Shown here in pieces: positions 47,992 to 59,502 of a stretch of DNA of 64,000 nt. The position numbers and the translations under genes were made by a program. The notes beneath the pieces were generated by a model, which did no database searches, was not told the origin of the DNA, and saw only the letters and a list, made by a program, of their open reading frames with translations. This DNA comes from Amoebidium appalachense (Eukaryota > Ichthyosporea). Positions within the stretch are counted from its first letter, which is position 1; every line of letters begins with the position of its first letter. The DNA lies in the NCBI GenBank assembly GCA_963693365.1, contig CAVNZM010000003.1:3100001-3164000 (forward strand), given 5' to 3'.

Positions 47992-49680
47992 ATGGATGCC
48001 AACGTGTCTACTCGTTCACGGCATGCAGCAAATTTGCGTGCCTGGGTCTGTGTGTGTGCGGCCCTCATGCCTGTGGGTCTTGTGTCCGGCATGGTCGGCG
48101 CCAGTAACTCCCTGCATCAAGCCGTCAGCATTATCCAAAATGCAAACACCCACATGGTGAGGGCTCTGCACTTCGACACCCATGCCCGGGATGGCAACAC
48201 ACTCGCCCAGCAAATCACCTCTGCATCACCAGCCACCTTTGTGCCGACTGGGCGTGACTGGGAAATCTACGACTTTTCCCGCAAGGCAGCTGCCTGCGAC
48301 ATGCGCACAGACCCCTCCAAATGCAGCTGGGCCAGCCTAGGGCCCATGTCCATGGTTCGCCCCGCAGACACGAATACTGGGTGCCTCGACCCCAAGGCAC
48401 CGTATGTCTTTCAGGTGGTGAAGGGTAGTGCAGACCACCTGCTCATTTATTTCCAGGGCGGTGGTGCATGCTGGTCTGCTAGCATGGCCTCACCTGGTGT
48501 GTGCTACGGTGACTCCATCTTGACCACCACGGCACCCTTCTACGCCGAGACAGGTGTGTTTGACGCCAAGAATCCAGACAACCCCTACCGCAACTACACG
48601 GTGGTGGGCGTCAGCTACTGCTCGGGGGACATGCACTCAGGCAACGTGGTGCGCACAATCACTGGTGTGGACGGCAAAAGCAAAGGTGTAAGCGTGGCAC
48701 AGGCCGGGGCAAACAACACTATGGCCACGCTGGAGTGGGTGTATGAAAACTTCAAACACCCAAAGAGGCTGGTGATTTCGGGCTGCTCGGCAGGGTCAGT
48801 GGCTGCACAGCTTTGGGCCGGGCCCATTCTGGCCCACTACAACACCAGTCTGGCTGATGGATCTATGAGGGCCGCTGTAGTGGCAGACAGCTTTGCCGGC
48901 GTCTTCCCCCACCACCAGACCGACCTTATGACGTCATACGGTGTGGCAAACACCCCCATTGCGGCGCACATTGATCAAGACATGCACACTCGTCTTGCAC
49001 GAGGCCAGCTATATTTTTGTGAGGCTGCGGCCTACATCCAGGACCATTATCCCACTGTCCCCTTTTTGCACGTGCAGCCAGCCACCGATAACGTGCAGCA
49101 CGCCTTTTACATTGCACTTGAGGCCTCAATTGTCGACCAGAAAAACACGAGCAAGTCTACCTCCCCCTCCCTCCCCGCATGTGCACAAGCGTCAGTGCCA
49201 CCCTCAGGTACCTATCCGACAGGCAGGCAGCTGTATGAGCGCACAATTAGCCTGTACGAGTATTACGTGGGCACTGGGGCCTACAATTTTGCACCGTTCA
49301 TTGTGCAGTCATCCGCACACTGCTTCACCCCCTATGCCAGCCTCTACAGAATCAACATCACCACCCCCACGGGCACAGTTCGTCTTGTGGACTGGCTTTC
49401 TATGGCCCCCCTCTCAACCGGCAGCACGATTAGCGGGGAGTGTGATACGTCTGGGCCCAACACATGCAGTGAGAGTGTGTTGGCAGTGGTGGATGGTAGC
49501 GGGCAGGCACCGCATGCACACAGTGGTACCTCAGAGACTTTGCCAGCAGAAACGGCTACACAGCTGCAGCCACCCACCGGTTTGGCTGTGGGCAGCAGGG
49601 CTGTGAGTGTGGGCCCACAGAGCAGGTGGGGTGTATTGGCACTGGTGGTGGGGTGGGTGTCAGCTGCAGGGCTATGGTGA
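47992..49680 (+). CDS. Secreted pectin-acetylesterase/Notum-family hydrolase, single exon
   Basis: Carboxylesterase of 562 aa. Family hallmarks: IYFQGGGACW (oxyanion-hole loop), GVCYGDS, VVGVSYCSGDMHSG, GCSAGS with the nucleophile Ser266, the conserved ADS motif (Asp299) and SAHCF with His443 as the likely catalytic His. A hydrophobic stretch around residues 16-36 serves as signal peptide after a basic N-terminus. The protein ends in a hydrophobic tail (WGVLALVVGWVSAAGL) after a Ser/Thr/Gly-rich stretch, the pattern of a GPI-anchor signal. Members deacetylate plant pectin or remove palmitoleate from Wnt (Notum); many protist members have unknown substrates, and none can be assigned here. It is intronless, unlike its neighbours. 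The ATG at 47992 is the first in frame. Confidence 0.9.
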   Translation: MDANVSTRSRHAANLRAWVCVCAALMPVGLVSGMVGASNSLHQAVSIIQNANTHMVRALHFDTHARDGNTLAQQITSASPATFVPTGRDWEIYDFSRKAAACDMRTDPSKCSWASLGPMSMVRPADTNTGCLDPKAPYVFQVVKGSADHLLIYFQGGGACWSASMASPGVCYGDSILTTTAPFYAETGVFDAKNPDNPYRNYTVVGVSYCSGDMHSGNVVRTITGVDGKSKGVSVAQAGANNTMATLEWVYENFKHPKRLVISGCSAGSVAAQLWAGPILAHYNTSLADGSMRAAVVADSFAGVFPHHQTDLMTSYGVANTPIAAHIDQDMHTRLARGQLYFCEAAAYIQDHYPTVPFLHVQPATDNVQHAFYIALEASIVDQKNTSKSTSPSLPACAQASVPPSGTYPTGRQLYERTISLYEYYVGTGAYNFAPFIVQSSAHCFTPYASLYRINITTPTGTVRLVDWLSMAPLSTGSTISGECDTSGPNTCSESVLAVVDGSGQAPHAHSGTSETLPAETATQLQPPTGLAVGSRAVSVGPQSRWGVLALVVGWVSAAGLW

Positions 49681-51250
49681 GCTGCAACATGGACTAGGCG
49701 CCACACAGCTGGCCTGTGATGCACTATGCTTGAGGTCTCCGATGTAGGATATCGTCCCGCTTGGTCTAGGTTTACTAATTAAGGTATTGTTGTGAGTGCA
49801 TAGGCAAGTATATAGATTATTGTAACAAATTTAAAACATGATCTTATTCAAGATTACTGAGCACTTGTACAGGCCCATCTATGATTCTAAAAACCTCCTA
49901 CATGTACATATAAAATCTATAGACATTAGAGCCTTCGCTTGTAACTATAAAAATTAAGCTTCATGACTATGCTACCAAAAAATATCCACATCCCCCCTCC
50001 CCCTCCTCCCTCCATCCCCCCCTCCCCTCCCCCTCCCAGCACACACAAACACACCCCATTCCCACCCCGGGGCCCAAAACTCTTCCCCAAAACTTGGATT
50101 TTCTACGTTTATTTGAAAGTTATGTCCACACTCTCATCTTTGGCTGGGCACCGACACAACAAGAGAAGCACACATAGTTTTGGATGGGTGGACATAGTCA
50201 GATAAATGAAAGGGGCTCGTATAACTAGAAGGGAAAGCAGACACTTCGAATAGCACGGGGCACCAGTACTGAAGATTCAGCAATCAACAACCTCCCCCCC
50301 CCCCCCCCCCCCAAAAAAAAAAAAAAAAAAAGGAAACAGACACACACCCCGGGACATCCACCACCAATTGGGGTGTTGCCCCCATGCTGGGTCAGGGAAG
50401 CCTTCCTCACCCAGCCGCCACCACAACATTTTTCTAACCCCCTTTCCCCCCTCCCCCTCCCCCCTCCATCGATATCCATCCCCATCTATCCCCCTCCCCC
50501 CCCCCCCCCCCCCCCCCCCTCTCTCCCCTCCCATGCACTTTGCCCCCCCTCCCCCCTCCCCTCCCCCCGCCCCCATAAATGTTGTCAAATCTAGTAATCA
50601 GTCAAAGCCCTCCTTTCACCATCCCCCCTTTCACAACTTGTTAAGCCGTATCCCTTCTTTCAGAGATCCATTCAATGCAGTCTAGTGCTTTCTTGCCAAT
50701 TTACCAATATTTTGATACGTGAACACTAGAGAAATGAGGGCTTTCTAAAAACCCATGCTTTCTTCCAAATGCTTCCTCTTTGTCCCTTCACTTTAACCCC
50801 CCCCCTCACCCCCCTCCTCCCACCCCCCTTCCCCCCTCCCCCAAAAAAAACATTTACCACCGTTACACACCCGGGCTTGGCGTGTGTGCGTGCGTGTGTC
50901 ATGTGTGTCTGTGTGTGTGCGCACACGTATCTGTGTGTGTGCGTGTGTGCGTGCGGCCGCGTGTGCGCTCGCGTGCGGGTGTGTGTTCATGTGTGTGAGT
51001 GAGTCTGTGGCGTGCGTACGCGCGTGCGTGCGTGAGTGTTTGGGCCGTGGGTGCGCGCGTGCGTGCGTGTGTGCGTGTGTGTGTTTGTGTGTGTGTTTAT
51101 TTGTGTTGTGTGTGTGTTTGTGTTTATGTGTGTGTGTGTGTGTGTGTGTAAGTGCGTGTCTGCGCGTGTCTGTGCGTGTGTGTGCGCGCGCGTCTGTGTG
51201 TGTGTCTGACAACGTGGGCATGTGTGTGTGTGCGTGCACAGTGTGTCACG

Positions 51251-51283
<33 letters not shown>

Positions 51284-51705
51284 TGCGCGTGTGCGTGTGT
51301 TTGTGCGTTTTACGTATTTGGTAAAAACTAAACCGTGTCCACAATAAATGATTCCCCTCGTATTTCGTCTTGCCTTTATTACCTCAGTATTGGGCAACAC
51401 TGCATCGATATCAAACACTGTAATGACGTATTTATGTGTCTTAGCTAAGGGTTTCGTAGTTGAGGGGAGTAAATAGTTATGATGTCCGAAAAACTATGAG
51501 ATCACAAGTTAATAGAGGCCCACCCCCCGCCCCCCTCCTCCCCCTCCGGACACGGGCATACACACAGATACACAAACACGCACGCGTGCGCGCGCGCACA
51601 CACACACAGACACGTGCAGACACACACTTACACACACACACAGACACACACACACGAACACACACACACACACACACACAAACACACGCACACGCGCACA
51701 CACGC

Positions 51706-51714
<9 letters not shown>

Positions 51715-51759
<45 letters not shown>

Positions 51760-51838
51760 ACACACACACACACACCAGGAAACCGTCACACACACTTTCA
51801 CTTCCATTCATGTACACGCACTCGCGCGCACTCGCGCA

Positions 51839-51935
<97 letters not shown>
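51715..51935 (+). repeat. (CA)n microsatellites
   Basis: Two long runs, about 51715-51752 and 51848-51933, separated by a short unique sequence. Confidence 0.9.
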
Positions 51936-51936
<1 letters not shown>

Positions 51937-52200
51937 CATCCACATGTACATACACTCGCACACGTGCTTGCACGCACACACGCACGCCCTCCTGCCTTGC
52001 AGAGTCGAGGCAGAAGTACATGTCCCACGCCGAGTACCTATGTGACTTGCACGTTGTACTTTGCAGGCAGTGAGGCAGAGTGTGAGGCAGCCCTGGAAAT
52101 TCCAATGCATGCGATTGGTCAAAAGCATTCTATGGCGGGAAAATAGAAAAGAAAAGAAAATGAAAAAGGCTGTACTGCATGTCCTGGGGTGGGGGGGTAT

Positions 52201-52314
52201 GATGCACTGAATTGGGTGCACTGAATCGCTTTCCGGGCACTGAAACCGACCGGCGCGGGCGGGGGGCGCGAACCCGGGCCGGCACATGATGATTCAGTGC
52301 ATCGAATTCAGTGC
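52201..52314. repeat. Fold-back (inverted repeat) with GCACTGAAT-type arms
   Basis: GATGCACTGAATT and GTGCACTGAATC at 52201-52227 are mirrored by GATTCAGTGCATCG and AATTCAGTGC at 52290-52314. Each arm carries the word twice. The loop is very GC-rich. It could be a small non-autonomous element; no target duplication was found. Confidence 0.5.
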
Positions 52315-53292
52315 AAAAGCTCGTCGGCGTCGCCAGTGCTCATGCACCTAGGGTTTACATAGTTTGCGCAAACTTTGGCGCCAAATCGCCCCGCACGGCC
52401 CGGCCGGCGGGCGCGGCCCGGGTACCATATCAGGAGCGGGCAATTTTTGAATTCTCCCTCCCCGGCCCCGCCGGGGAAAATTTGAGGTTTTTGGACCTCA
52501 AAGAAGTCAAATCCTGCAAAATCCACTACCGGGAGGCCAAAAAGGGTGATTTTACAAAAAAGGAGGGACATACATGAAAAAGAGAAAATGGGCGAGTTCA
52601 GTGGGCTGCCGATAAGTATATTTCGTGCTGGGCCGGTATACATGCTGCCGTGGTTGTTGCTGTAGACGGCAGTATGGCATCGCATGTGTCACGTGACCTG
52701 CACGTGAATGCGACCATGTGCAGGCACTGAGTCTAGGGGGGATTTGTATGTGTGTTTTGGAGCACCGACAAGGCAGAGCCAGGGTGAGGGATGTGTAAAC
52801 ATGGAGTTTAGGGAGATCGTGCTGCTATTGTAACATGTGCACAAAACAGCCACGTGCACCGGCACACTCCGGTGTACAGAACAATAATATGCACATGCGT
52901 CACTGTAATATCATGTATGCGCATGCCGCACAAGGTTTAGGAGACCACCACAGTATATACTATTTTCTTTTGGTTGATATCCATGTAGGAATGGTGTGTT
53001 GCAGTTGTCATGATCAGCCTGAGGCAGGCACGTGCACTCACTGAATCACTAGAACTCATGAATAAAAAATACATTCGCTAAAAACGGCAAGGTAAATTTG
53101 GGGCCAAGCTATTATTTCCCCCTTTTAAACGTTTTTTTAGCTCCAAGAACTTCGACGCCAAAATTTCTATATTTGGCCATCGTATATGATAATGAACACG
53201 TGTACTTAAATTAAAGTAGTTATATAAATATGAGCGGCCCGTTACAAATACAGTGACGAAAAACAGTGACCCACGAGCAGTTTTTCTTTCTA

Positions 53293-53337
<45 letters not shown>

Positions 53338-54674
53338 ACACACCAGACACACACACCACCACCACGGTGACCACCACCACCACCACCACCACCACTCACC
53401 CCTTAAGAAAACCACACACATACGTGCACGTGTACACACACACACAGAACACCACCACCACCTCCACTGGACCCCATTTCCTCGTTGTTTTCTTAAGCCT
53501 TCAGACCAGTCCTGCACACTGGAGTTAAACAATTGAATTCACCTAGGCTGACATGCATCCACCCCCGCCTTCCACTTCCCTCCCCCCCACCCCCCTCCCC
53601 CCCACCCCCCCCCACCCCCACCCCCTCCCCCTCGATGAAGAAGGGCCCCCGTAAGCCTTGGGGGGGGGGGGGGGGGGGGGAGAGGGGAGGGGGGAGGGGG
53701 GAGCTCTTGAGCCTCCGGGTAGGGAAGTGGGGTCCGGGGATCCGGAGAGGAGGGGGGGGGGGGGGGGGGGGGGGGGAAGGGGCATATAATATTGGGCCTA
53801 GATATCATAGTATGGGGCCCCGGGGGAGGGGGAGAGGTGGGGGGGGGGAGGGGGGGAGGATCCACGGGAAAGACCTTTAGGTGCATGTTCTTATTTATAC
53901 CCCCTTCGAATCATCCCCCCTCTCCCCCCCTCCCTCCCCCCCCCTGAGTGCAGGCCGTGACGTAGCTACGATAACCCTGCAGAAGGCAACAAAAATGTAT
54001 TAATTACTAGCACTATACATGTGTTCATAGTGCAGCTTGCACCACGTATGATCTCAGCAACTTTAAAGTAGTCACAAAGTTTAGTTATTTTCATTATTTT
54101 CATTGCTCTGAACTCTATTACTCTGAAATGATCACCGTGCATGTGCCGCAAGATAACAACCCTATATGTGTGCAGCTGCTGCCTGCAGGTTAGACTCGCT
54201 GAAAAGACAATTGTCAGTGTGCATCCGACGCTTGCAGCTGCAGCTAGCCTCTGCAACATTAATACTTGCCAAGTGAATGCTCTTACACTTGATCATCATT
54301 CACTCAAAAAACCGAGGACAGACAGATTAAATATTAATGTCGATCCGAATGATCAGCAAGTGTCTATGCGTACTACTATATATACACACACGTAAAATGC
54401 GAAGCTATCAGTTACAAGGCACACCTGCTGCACTGGCACACATACACATACACACCGGCAGATCGATGCTGTCAAAATTTACTTTCATGTACTTCGTAGG
54501 TCCGACACAGGTGCACATGAACACGTACATATGTACAAGCCGCGCACACACCACACCACACATACACACACACACACTCACACTCACACACACACACGCA
54601 CACACGCACACACGCACACACGCACACACGCACGCACGCACGCACACACACACACACACGCACGCACGCACGCG

Positions 54675-54741
<67 letters not shown>

Positions 54742-55176
54742 CACACACACACACACACACATCACTGGGTGCGCTCGCTGGGGATTAGTTTTTTGGCACG
54801 CTGTTGACTTTATCGTGTGTTTATTATTTGCTATTTATTGGCCAGCGGCCAACATTTAAAAATATACTATATACCTAAAAATAGATACTGACTACGGCCA
54901 GCAGACATTATACACCTTCCAGGACACATTAACACCAATAGTCTAACACACCATACTCTCGATCACAAAGAATTCCTAACAAACAGAGAAAAGTGCAAAG
55001 GCTCTGTACTATTACTCAGATTCTAAATTTTAATTCTTTACAGTAAACTTCGGAATGAAAGCTAGCCCCCCCCCCCCCCCCCCCCCCTCCCCCCTAACAT
55101 GACTGTACGAAGAACAGGTATAACTTGAAGCACTACAACACATATGAGATCCGTTACATTGGTGTACATTCCAATA

Positions 55177-56661
55177 TTAGACACTAGTTTGGCTACTCTG
55201 ACTACTCTGAGATCCTGATTGGCTGCCTGCAGACTTGCGGCCACGATTACTTTGCTTTCGATCGTGCCATTGCAGCTGCGTCTCTCCAGCAGGTGGCAAC
55301 GCCAGGCCCAGCACAGCAGATGCACGAGAAGGGGGTGGGAACTGCCCACCAGCCGAGGGCTGGCCCACATGGCCCAAGTAAGGATGGGGACCGTGCTGCG
55401 GCAGTAGCCCAGGCATGGGGAAGGCAGGGCCGGGCTGAGGCGGCATGATGCCCCACGGTGGGGGCCAGCCATGTGGGTGGTGCGGGCCTGGATGGGGTGC
55501 AGGGGGCATGTGCGGCACATGGCCCTGCTGCATGTCAAGCGCGGGTGCTGGTGGCATGGCATCCTGATTGGCTGCAACCCAACGTGGGCAGCTCTTGGCC
55601 CGATTGGAGCCGGGGCAGCCCTTGCCCTGGCGGCCACACGTCTTGCAGGTCTTGGGGGCTCTCTGGGGTGGCTGCATAGGAGGGGGCACCGGCAAATCCA
55701 TCTGCAGGGGCCCCTCAGGGCCAATGTTGCGATGCTTTTTGCCCACTAGCATGGGCAAGGGCCGCTCACGCTGCGCCCCTGCATCGACACCGTCTGGAAC
55801 AGGGAGGGGTGGCAAGGGGGCAGGCCGTATGGTTGCTGGCACAGCGTCTGCCCTCTCCTCGCGCATACGCTTGCGGTGATCTGCCAGGCCCTCGTGTGTG
55901 GAGCGCTGTGCATGTGCCGTCTGCCAGGTCTTCCACTTGTCGAAATGCTTCTTGATGTAGGCCGCATCCTTCATGTAGATTCCCCCAGCCACAGAGGCAG
56001 CCTTGTTGAAGTCTTGGGCCAAAGCCTCGAACAGCTGGCCGTTGGGCTTTGCATGTGCCTTGTAGGTGCCCAGGAGCAGCGTGCTGAATAGCTTGCGCTC
56101 CTGAGGGGTAAGCACCGGAAGGAAGGGGATGGCCACATGTTGCTTCTGCGCCAGGAACTTGTAGTCGCCCCTCAGTGCAGGGTCCGGCTGTGGTGCACCA
56201 CGCGCCACCTGGTTGCCCCCCCCCATGGCAGCACCGTCACCCTCCTCGACCTCACAGTCCTCTGGCCCGCCCATCACGCCATTGGCTGCAGGCTCGATGT
56301 TATCAGACGGAGGTGGGGGTGCGGGCACCGCAACTGGCTCCTGCGCCGGGGCATTGGCCACACAGGAGAGCGGGGCAAAGTTGAAGTACTCCTCCGGTAG
56401 CTTGTAGCAGCCTACGGGTACCCACTGGGGGTCGAGGTGATGGCCGTACAGCATCAGCGCCAGTGCCTCCATGTCGTCAACAATCCAGGGGCTGTAGTGG
56501 GGGGGCCCCGATGCCTGGCCCAGGCGGTTGCGGTAGTGTGCACGCAGGTTGTGGCGGTGGCGCCTATTGGACATGGTGGCGTCCAGCAGGCGCAGCGACA
56601 TGCGTGTGGCCCCAAAGTGGGTGGCCCGACTCAGTATGGTGTGACGGTATGTAAACGGCAA
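55177..56661 (-). CDS. Proline-rich protein with helical DNA-binding-like region and zinc knuckle
   Basis: Single open frame of 494 aa on the minus strand. The start is uncertain: internal Met codons give MSLRLLDATMSNRR as an alternative, and an upstream exon is possible. Order: basic N-terminus; acidic/Pro linker; a compact region LTPQERKLFSTLLLGTYKAH to YIKKHFDKWKTW that has the helix and Trp spacing of Myb/SANT-like domains; a basic segment; a cysteine cluster CKTCGRQGKGCPGSNRAKSC (C-x2-C-x6-C-x8-C) like a zinc knuckle; then a Pro/His/Gly-rich part and a Ser/Gln C-terminus. No enzyme domain is seen. A DNA- or RNA-binding role is plausible from the modules, and derivation from a transposon is possible, but neither is shown. 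I do not recognise the family. Confidence 0.6.
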   Translation of the reverse strand: MPFTYRHTILSRATHFGATRMSLRLLDATMSNRRHRHNLRAHYRNRLGQASGPPHYSPWIVDDMEALALMLYGHHLDPQWVPVGCYKLPEEYFNFAPLSCVANAPAQEPVAVPAPPPPSDNIEPAANGVMGGPEDCEVEEGDGAAMGGGNQVARGAPQPDPALRGDYKFLAQKQHVAIPFLPVLTPQERKLFSTLLLGTYKAHAKPNGQLFEALAQDFNKAASVAGGIYMKDAAYIKKHFDKWKTWQTAHAQRSTHEGLADHRKRMREERADAVPATIRPAPLPPLPVPDGVDAGAQRERPLPMLVGKKHRNIGPEGPLQMDLPVPPPMQPPQRAPKTCKTCGRQGKGCPGSNRAKSCPRWVAANQDAMPPAPALDMQQGHVPHMPPAPHPGPHHPHGWPPPWGIMPPQPGPAFPMPGLLPQHGPHPYLGHVGQPSAGGQFPPPSRASAVLGLALPPAGETQLQWHDRKQSNRGRKSAGSQSGSQSSQSSQTSV

Positions 56662-57189
56662 ACCCGAAATTTTTTAGCACAATCATTCTTGGGTAGGCTC
56701 GCTAATTTCAATGCAGAAAGACGTATTCGCACATGTACACGTGCATGCACACACGCAGGCACGCCTGCGGCACACGCACTTCCGAACGCAAGGCACAAAC
56801 ACCCACACAAACACACACGTTACACACATCACATATACACACAACTACATGCACACACATACACATGCAAACACACTTGTATTGGTTGCTAACTCATACG
56901 TGTCTGCAGATTTTCCTCCCCCCGTTAATGGTGTGGGATTTGGAAACCAATTTCCAGATATCCAAATACGCGCCAATATGCCCTGTGAACACAGCACACG
57001 GCCCGTTAGCGAAAGAGGGATGGACTAGATCAGGCAATGATGTCCCACGCAGTGCATACGATTGTAACAGCCGGATTTATATTATATGCCGCATTTATCG
57101 TTGCAATACGTGTGGAAAGCAAAATAAAAAACACAGTTACAGGGGATATGACCCCATTCTGACGTCAGTATGGGGGCTTTTGCACTGCA

Positions 57190-57348
57190 GGCCACGGGCA
57201 GGGCCGCCCCCCTGTTGGACATTGTGTTCATAGAAGCTAGTTCTAGTGCACGTTGTTCCTTCTGTAAGTCAGAAATGATTGCATCTTGTGAGGCCAACCT
57301 CTGCTCCAGTAGTTGGACTAGTTGCTGCAACTGTAAGTTGTCAGACAT
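57190..57348 (-). CDS. Possible upstream exon with coiled coil
   Basis: Starts MSDNLQLQQLVQLLEQRLAS and continues with heptad-spaced Leu/Ile for about 40 residues, then loses character. It lies upstream of, and on the same strand as, the zinc-knuckle protein, so it could be its first exon; the donor is not obvious. It may instead be a remnant. Confidence 0.35.
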
Positions 57349-57821
57349 AGTGTCGTGTATGATGGGTAACTAGTCTATGTGTTTTGTGCACTGGAAACGA
57401 CAGTAGAAAAGTGTAAATCAAACGTTCTGCTTCCCATGTTTGTGACATGGGAGGCACTGCTTTATATAGTCGTTGGCCACCTCATGGTGGCCTCGTGTGC
57501 ACCCTGGTGGTGGGCCATGTACAGCATGGCCGAAAAGAGAGCACAATGAAAACAAGTCGTTAAAGATATAAAAGTTAACTGTGCACGTTGAGTGGCTAGT
57601 TAACTTGCACTAAAGCACACAAATAAACGTGTTTAACACACCAATTGCAGTTAAACGTAAATCTTGCTTCACACAACTAAAAATATTCTGAGAATATCCG
57701 GGAATAAAGCACACTACCACTCTAAGAATAGAATCCTGTGGCAAATATAGACATGACATCATCTGAACCGGGAATATTAATTAATGAGCACAATTAGCAC
57801 GTTGCTAGTGAAGCTCGTCAT
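57349..57821. other. Unique intergenic sequence
   Basis: No repeats and no coding signal; presumably the upstream region of the minus-strand gene(s) at 55177-57348. Confidence 0.4.
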
Positions 57822-58924
57822 TGCAGACTTACGCTCACTCCACTATATGTGTATGTTAGCTTTACAATTGGTTCCGTGTACATAGACACATGCTGACACT
57901 CGATCACCACATGCACATCTGCATAGTTGAGGAATGTTGCCAATTGTGTTTTGACTGCAAACGATTGGTTCACTGGTCCCAGAGATATCTAAATGAAAGT
58001 AACCAATCCGATTAGCGCCTGGCATCCGGATTACATTCCAGACTGCTGCCCCACGGGTATATAAGCCACGTCTCTGCCAGGTGCAGACATGGAGTTAAGT
58101 CATGGAGTTAAGTCATGGAGTTCAGTCATGGAGTTAACACACTGAAAGCAGTAAAAAACGGGTCAGCGCCCAAGCGCGCCACGACGACCCTAGTCACAGC
58201 GGACTCTACTTCCAACAGGGTTATGGGCCCAGACACGACACCGCGGCCTCTAACTTCACGTCCCCTACGACGCCTTGAACGGAGGAGCCCAGAAACCGAC
58301 TTCTAGGCTGTACCCTACACCCGCGAGCGTATTTCCGTGAAGTAGAGACTTTCGCTTCCACAAACTCCATCCGCAGCAGCCTGCGACATCAACGTCAAGT
58401 ATTCCACTTCATTGGCGGGGCACGCACCACAGTGGAATGCACACCCCGGTCTACCCTGCAAGCAGCCACACTCACTCTCTCTTCTCTAGTGGTGTGTACA
58501 CTTCTCCAATTGGGTAGGGGTGTTGGAGTGCAGACTTACGCTCACTCCACTATATGTGTATGTTAGCTTTACAATTGGTTCCGTGTACATAGACACATGC
58601 TGACACTCGATCACCACATGCACATCTGCATAGTTGAGGAATGTTGCCAATTGTGTTTTGACTGCAAACGATTGGTTCACTGGTCCCAGAGATATCTAAA
58701 TGAAAGTAACCAATCCGATTAGCGCCTGGCATCCGGATTACATTCCAGACTGCTGCCCCACGGGTATATAAGCCACGTCTCTGCCAGGTGCAGACATGGA
58801 GTTAAGTCATGGAGTTAAGTCATGGAGTTCAGTCATGGAGTTAACACACTGAAAGCAGTAAAAAACGGGTCAGCGCCCAAGCGCGCCACGACGACCCTAG
58901 TCACAGCGGACTCTACTTCCAACA
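57822..58924 (+). mobile_element. Small LTR-like (TRIM-type) element: two identical 396-bp direct repeats
   Basis: Positions 57822-58217 and 58529-58924 appear identical over 396 bp; the match starts exactly at TG and ends exactly at CA, as LTRs do. The internal part is 311 bp. It begins GGGTTATGGGCCCAGAC and ends with a purine-rich stretch (GGGTAGGGGTGTTGGAG) just before the second repeat, where a polypurine tract would lie. Each repeat has TATATAAG (58058-58065 and 58765-58772) and four 13-bp ATGGAGTTAAGTC-type units. No gag or pol is encoded, fitting a terminal-repeat retrotransposon in miniature. No target duplication is seen: the right side is poly(C). A plain tandem duplication remains possible. 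Confidence 0.55.
58058..58065 (+). promoter_or_regulatory. TATA box in the left LTR-like repeat
   Basis: TATATAAG is followed about 30 bp downstream by the ATGGAGTTAAGTC tandem units; the same arrangement occurs 707 bp further on in the right copy. An ATG at 58115 opens a 63-codon frame crossing into the internal region. Confidence 0.5.
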
Positions 58925-58955
<31 letters not shown>

Positions 58956-59502
58956 CCCCCTTCGGGGGACCCCAGGACATGAAGTACCAGCCGGAAAATA
59001 CCTAAATATGGCAATTGCGCAAGGCAGGCACCTTTTGATTGAATGAAAGCAGGGTTTGAAATTCAATTGTGTAAACAAAACAGGGCTGCCTTTTAGGCTC
59101 CCCCTGATCCAGGCCCAGTCGATCCCAGAACACTTTCCAGAACCGTACCTGACAGCTGCATGCAGGACATGAGATCCTTGCGAATGTTGTCTTGAGATCC
59201 TTGCGAATGTTGTCTTGATGCGAGGCACATGCGCTAGTCCACTATTGTTTTCTTTATTCTTTCACAACGAATACATGCGTTTGTGTCAACATCTTAGTCA
59301 TTTATTCATCCTGCACTCTGCACTGTCACCCGTACGCGTGGCCTTGAGTCGAGACCTGCCACACCTGTGCGGGTTAACGTTGTGCTGAGCTGAGTTAATG
59401 CCTTTTTTAATCTTTCTTTCTTTTCTATTACATTCCTGACTTACTGGTTTTTTCCCTGTTTTTGAGAACAGAAATAGTCTCCTGCATCCTTCATCTCAAA
59501 AC
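58925..59502. other. Upstream region of the pseudokinase gene
   Basis: Starts with a poly(C) run and a CCCCCTTCGGGGG palindrome, then unique sequence. A 23-bp word (GAGATCCTTGCGAATGTTGT plus CTT) is duplicated in tandem at 59171-59193 and 59194-59216. No TATA box is evident. Confidence 0.4.

Larger units (their letters stand above)
49681..55176. other. Long intergenic region, mainly simple repeats
   Basis: Contains C/T-rich tracts (49990-50580), GT-rich (50880-51310) and CA-rich tracts (51590-51935), a fold-back at 52200-52315, a GC-rich degenerate stretch (52360-52480), poly(C)/poly(G) runs at 53296-53325 and 53660-53775, and CA-rich DNA at 54560-54762. The open frames across it translate the repeats. 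No gene is supported. Confidence 0.55.

Noticed and set aside
52308-52685. 125-codon minus-strand frame
   Set aside because: It spans GC-rich palindromic and degenerate sequence with no recognisable domain or splice context.
57843-58732. Two identical 60-codon minus-strand frames
   Set aside because: They are the antisense of the LTR-like repeat and are identical only because the repeat is.
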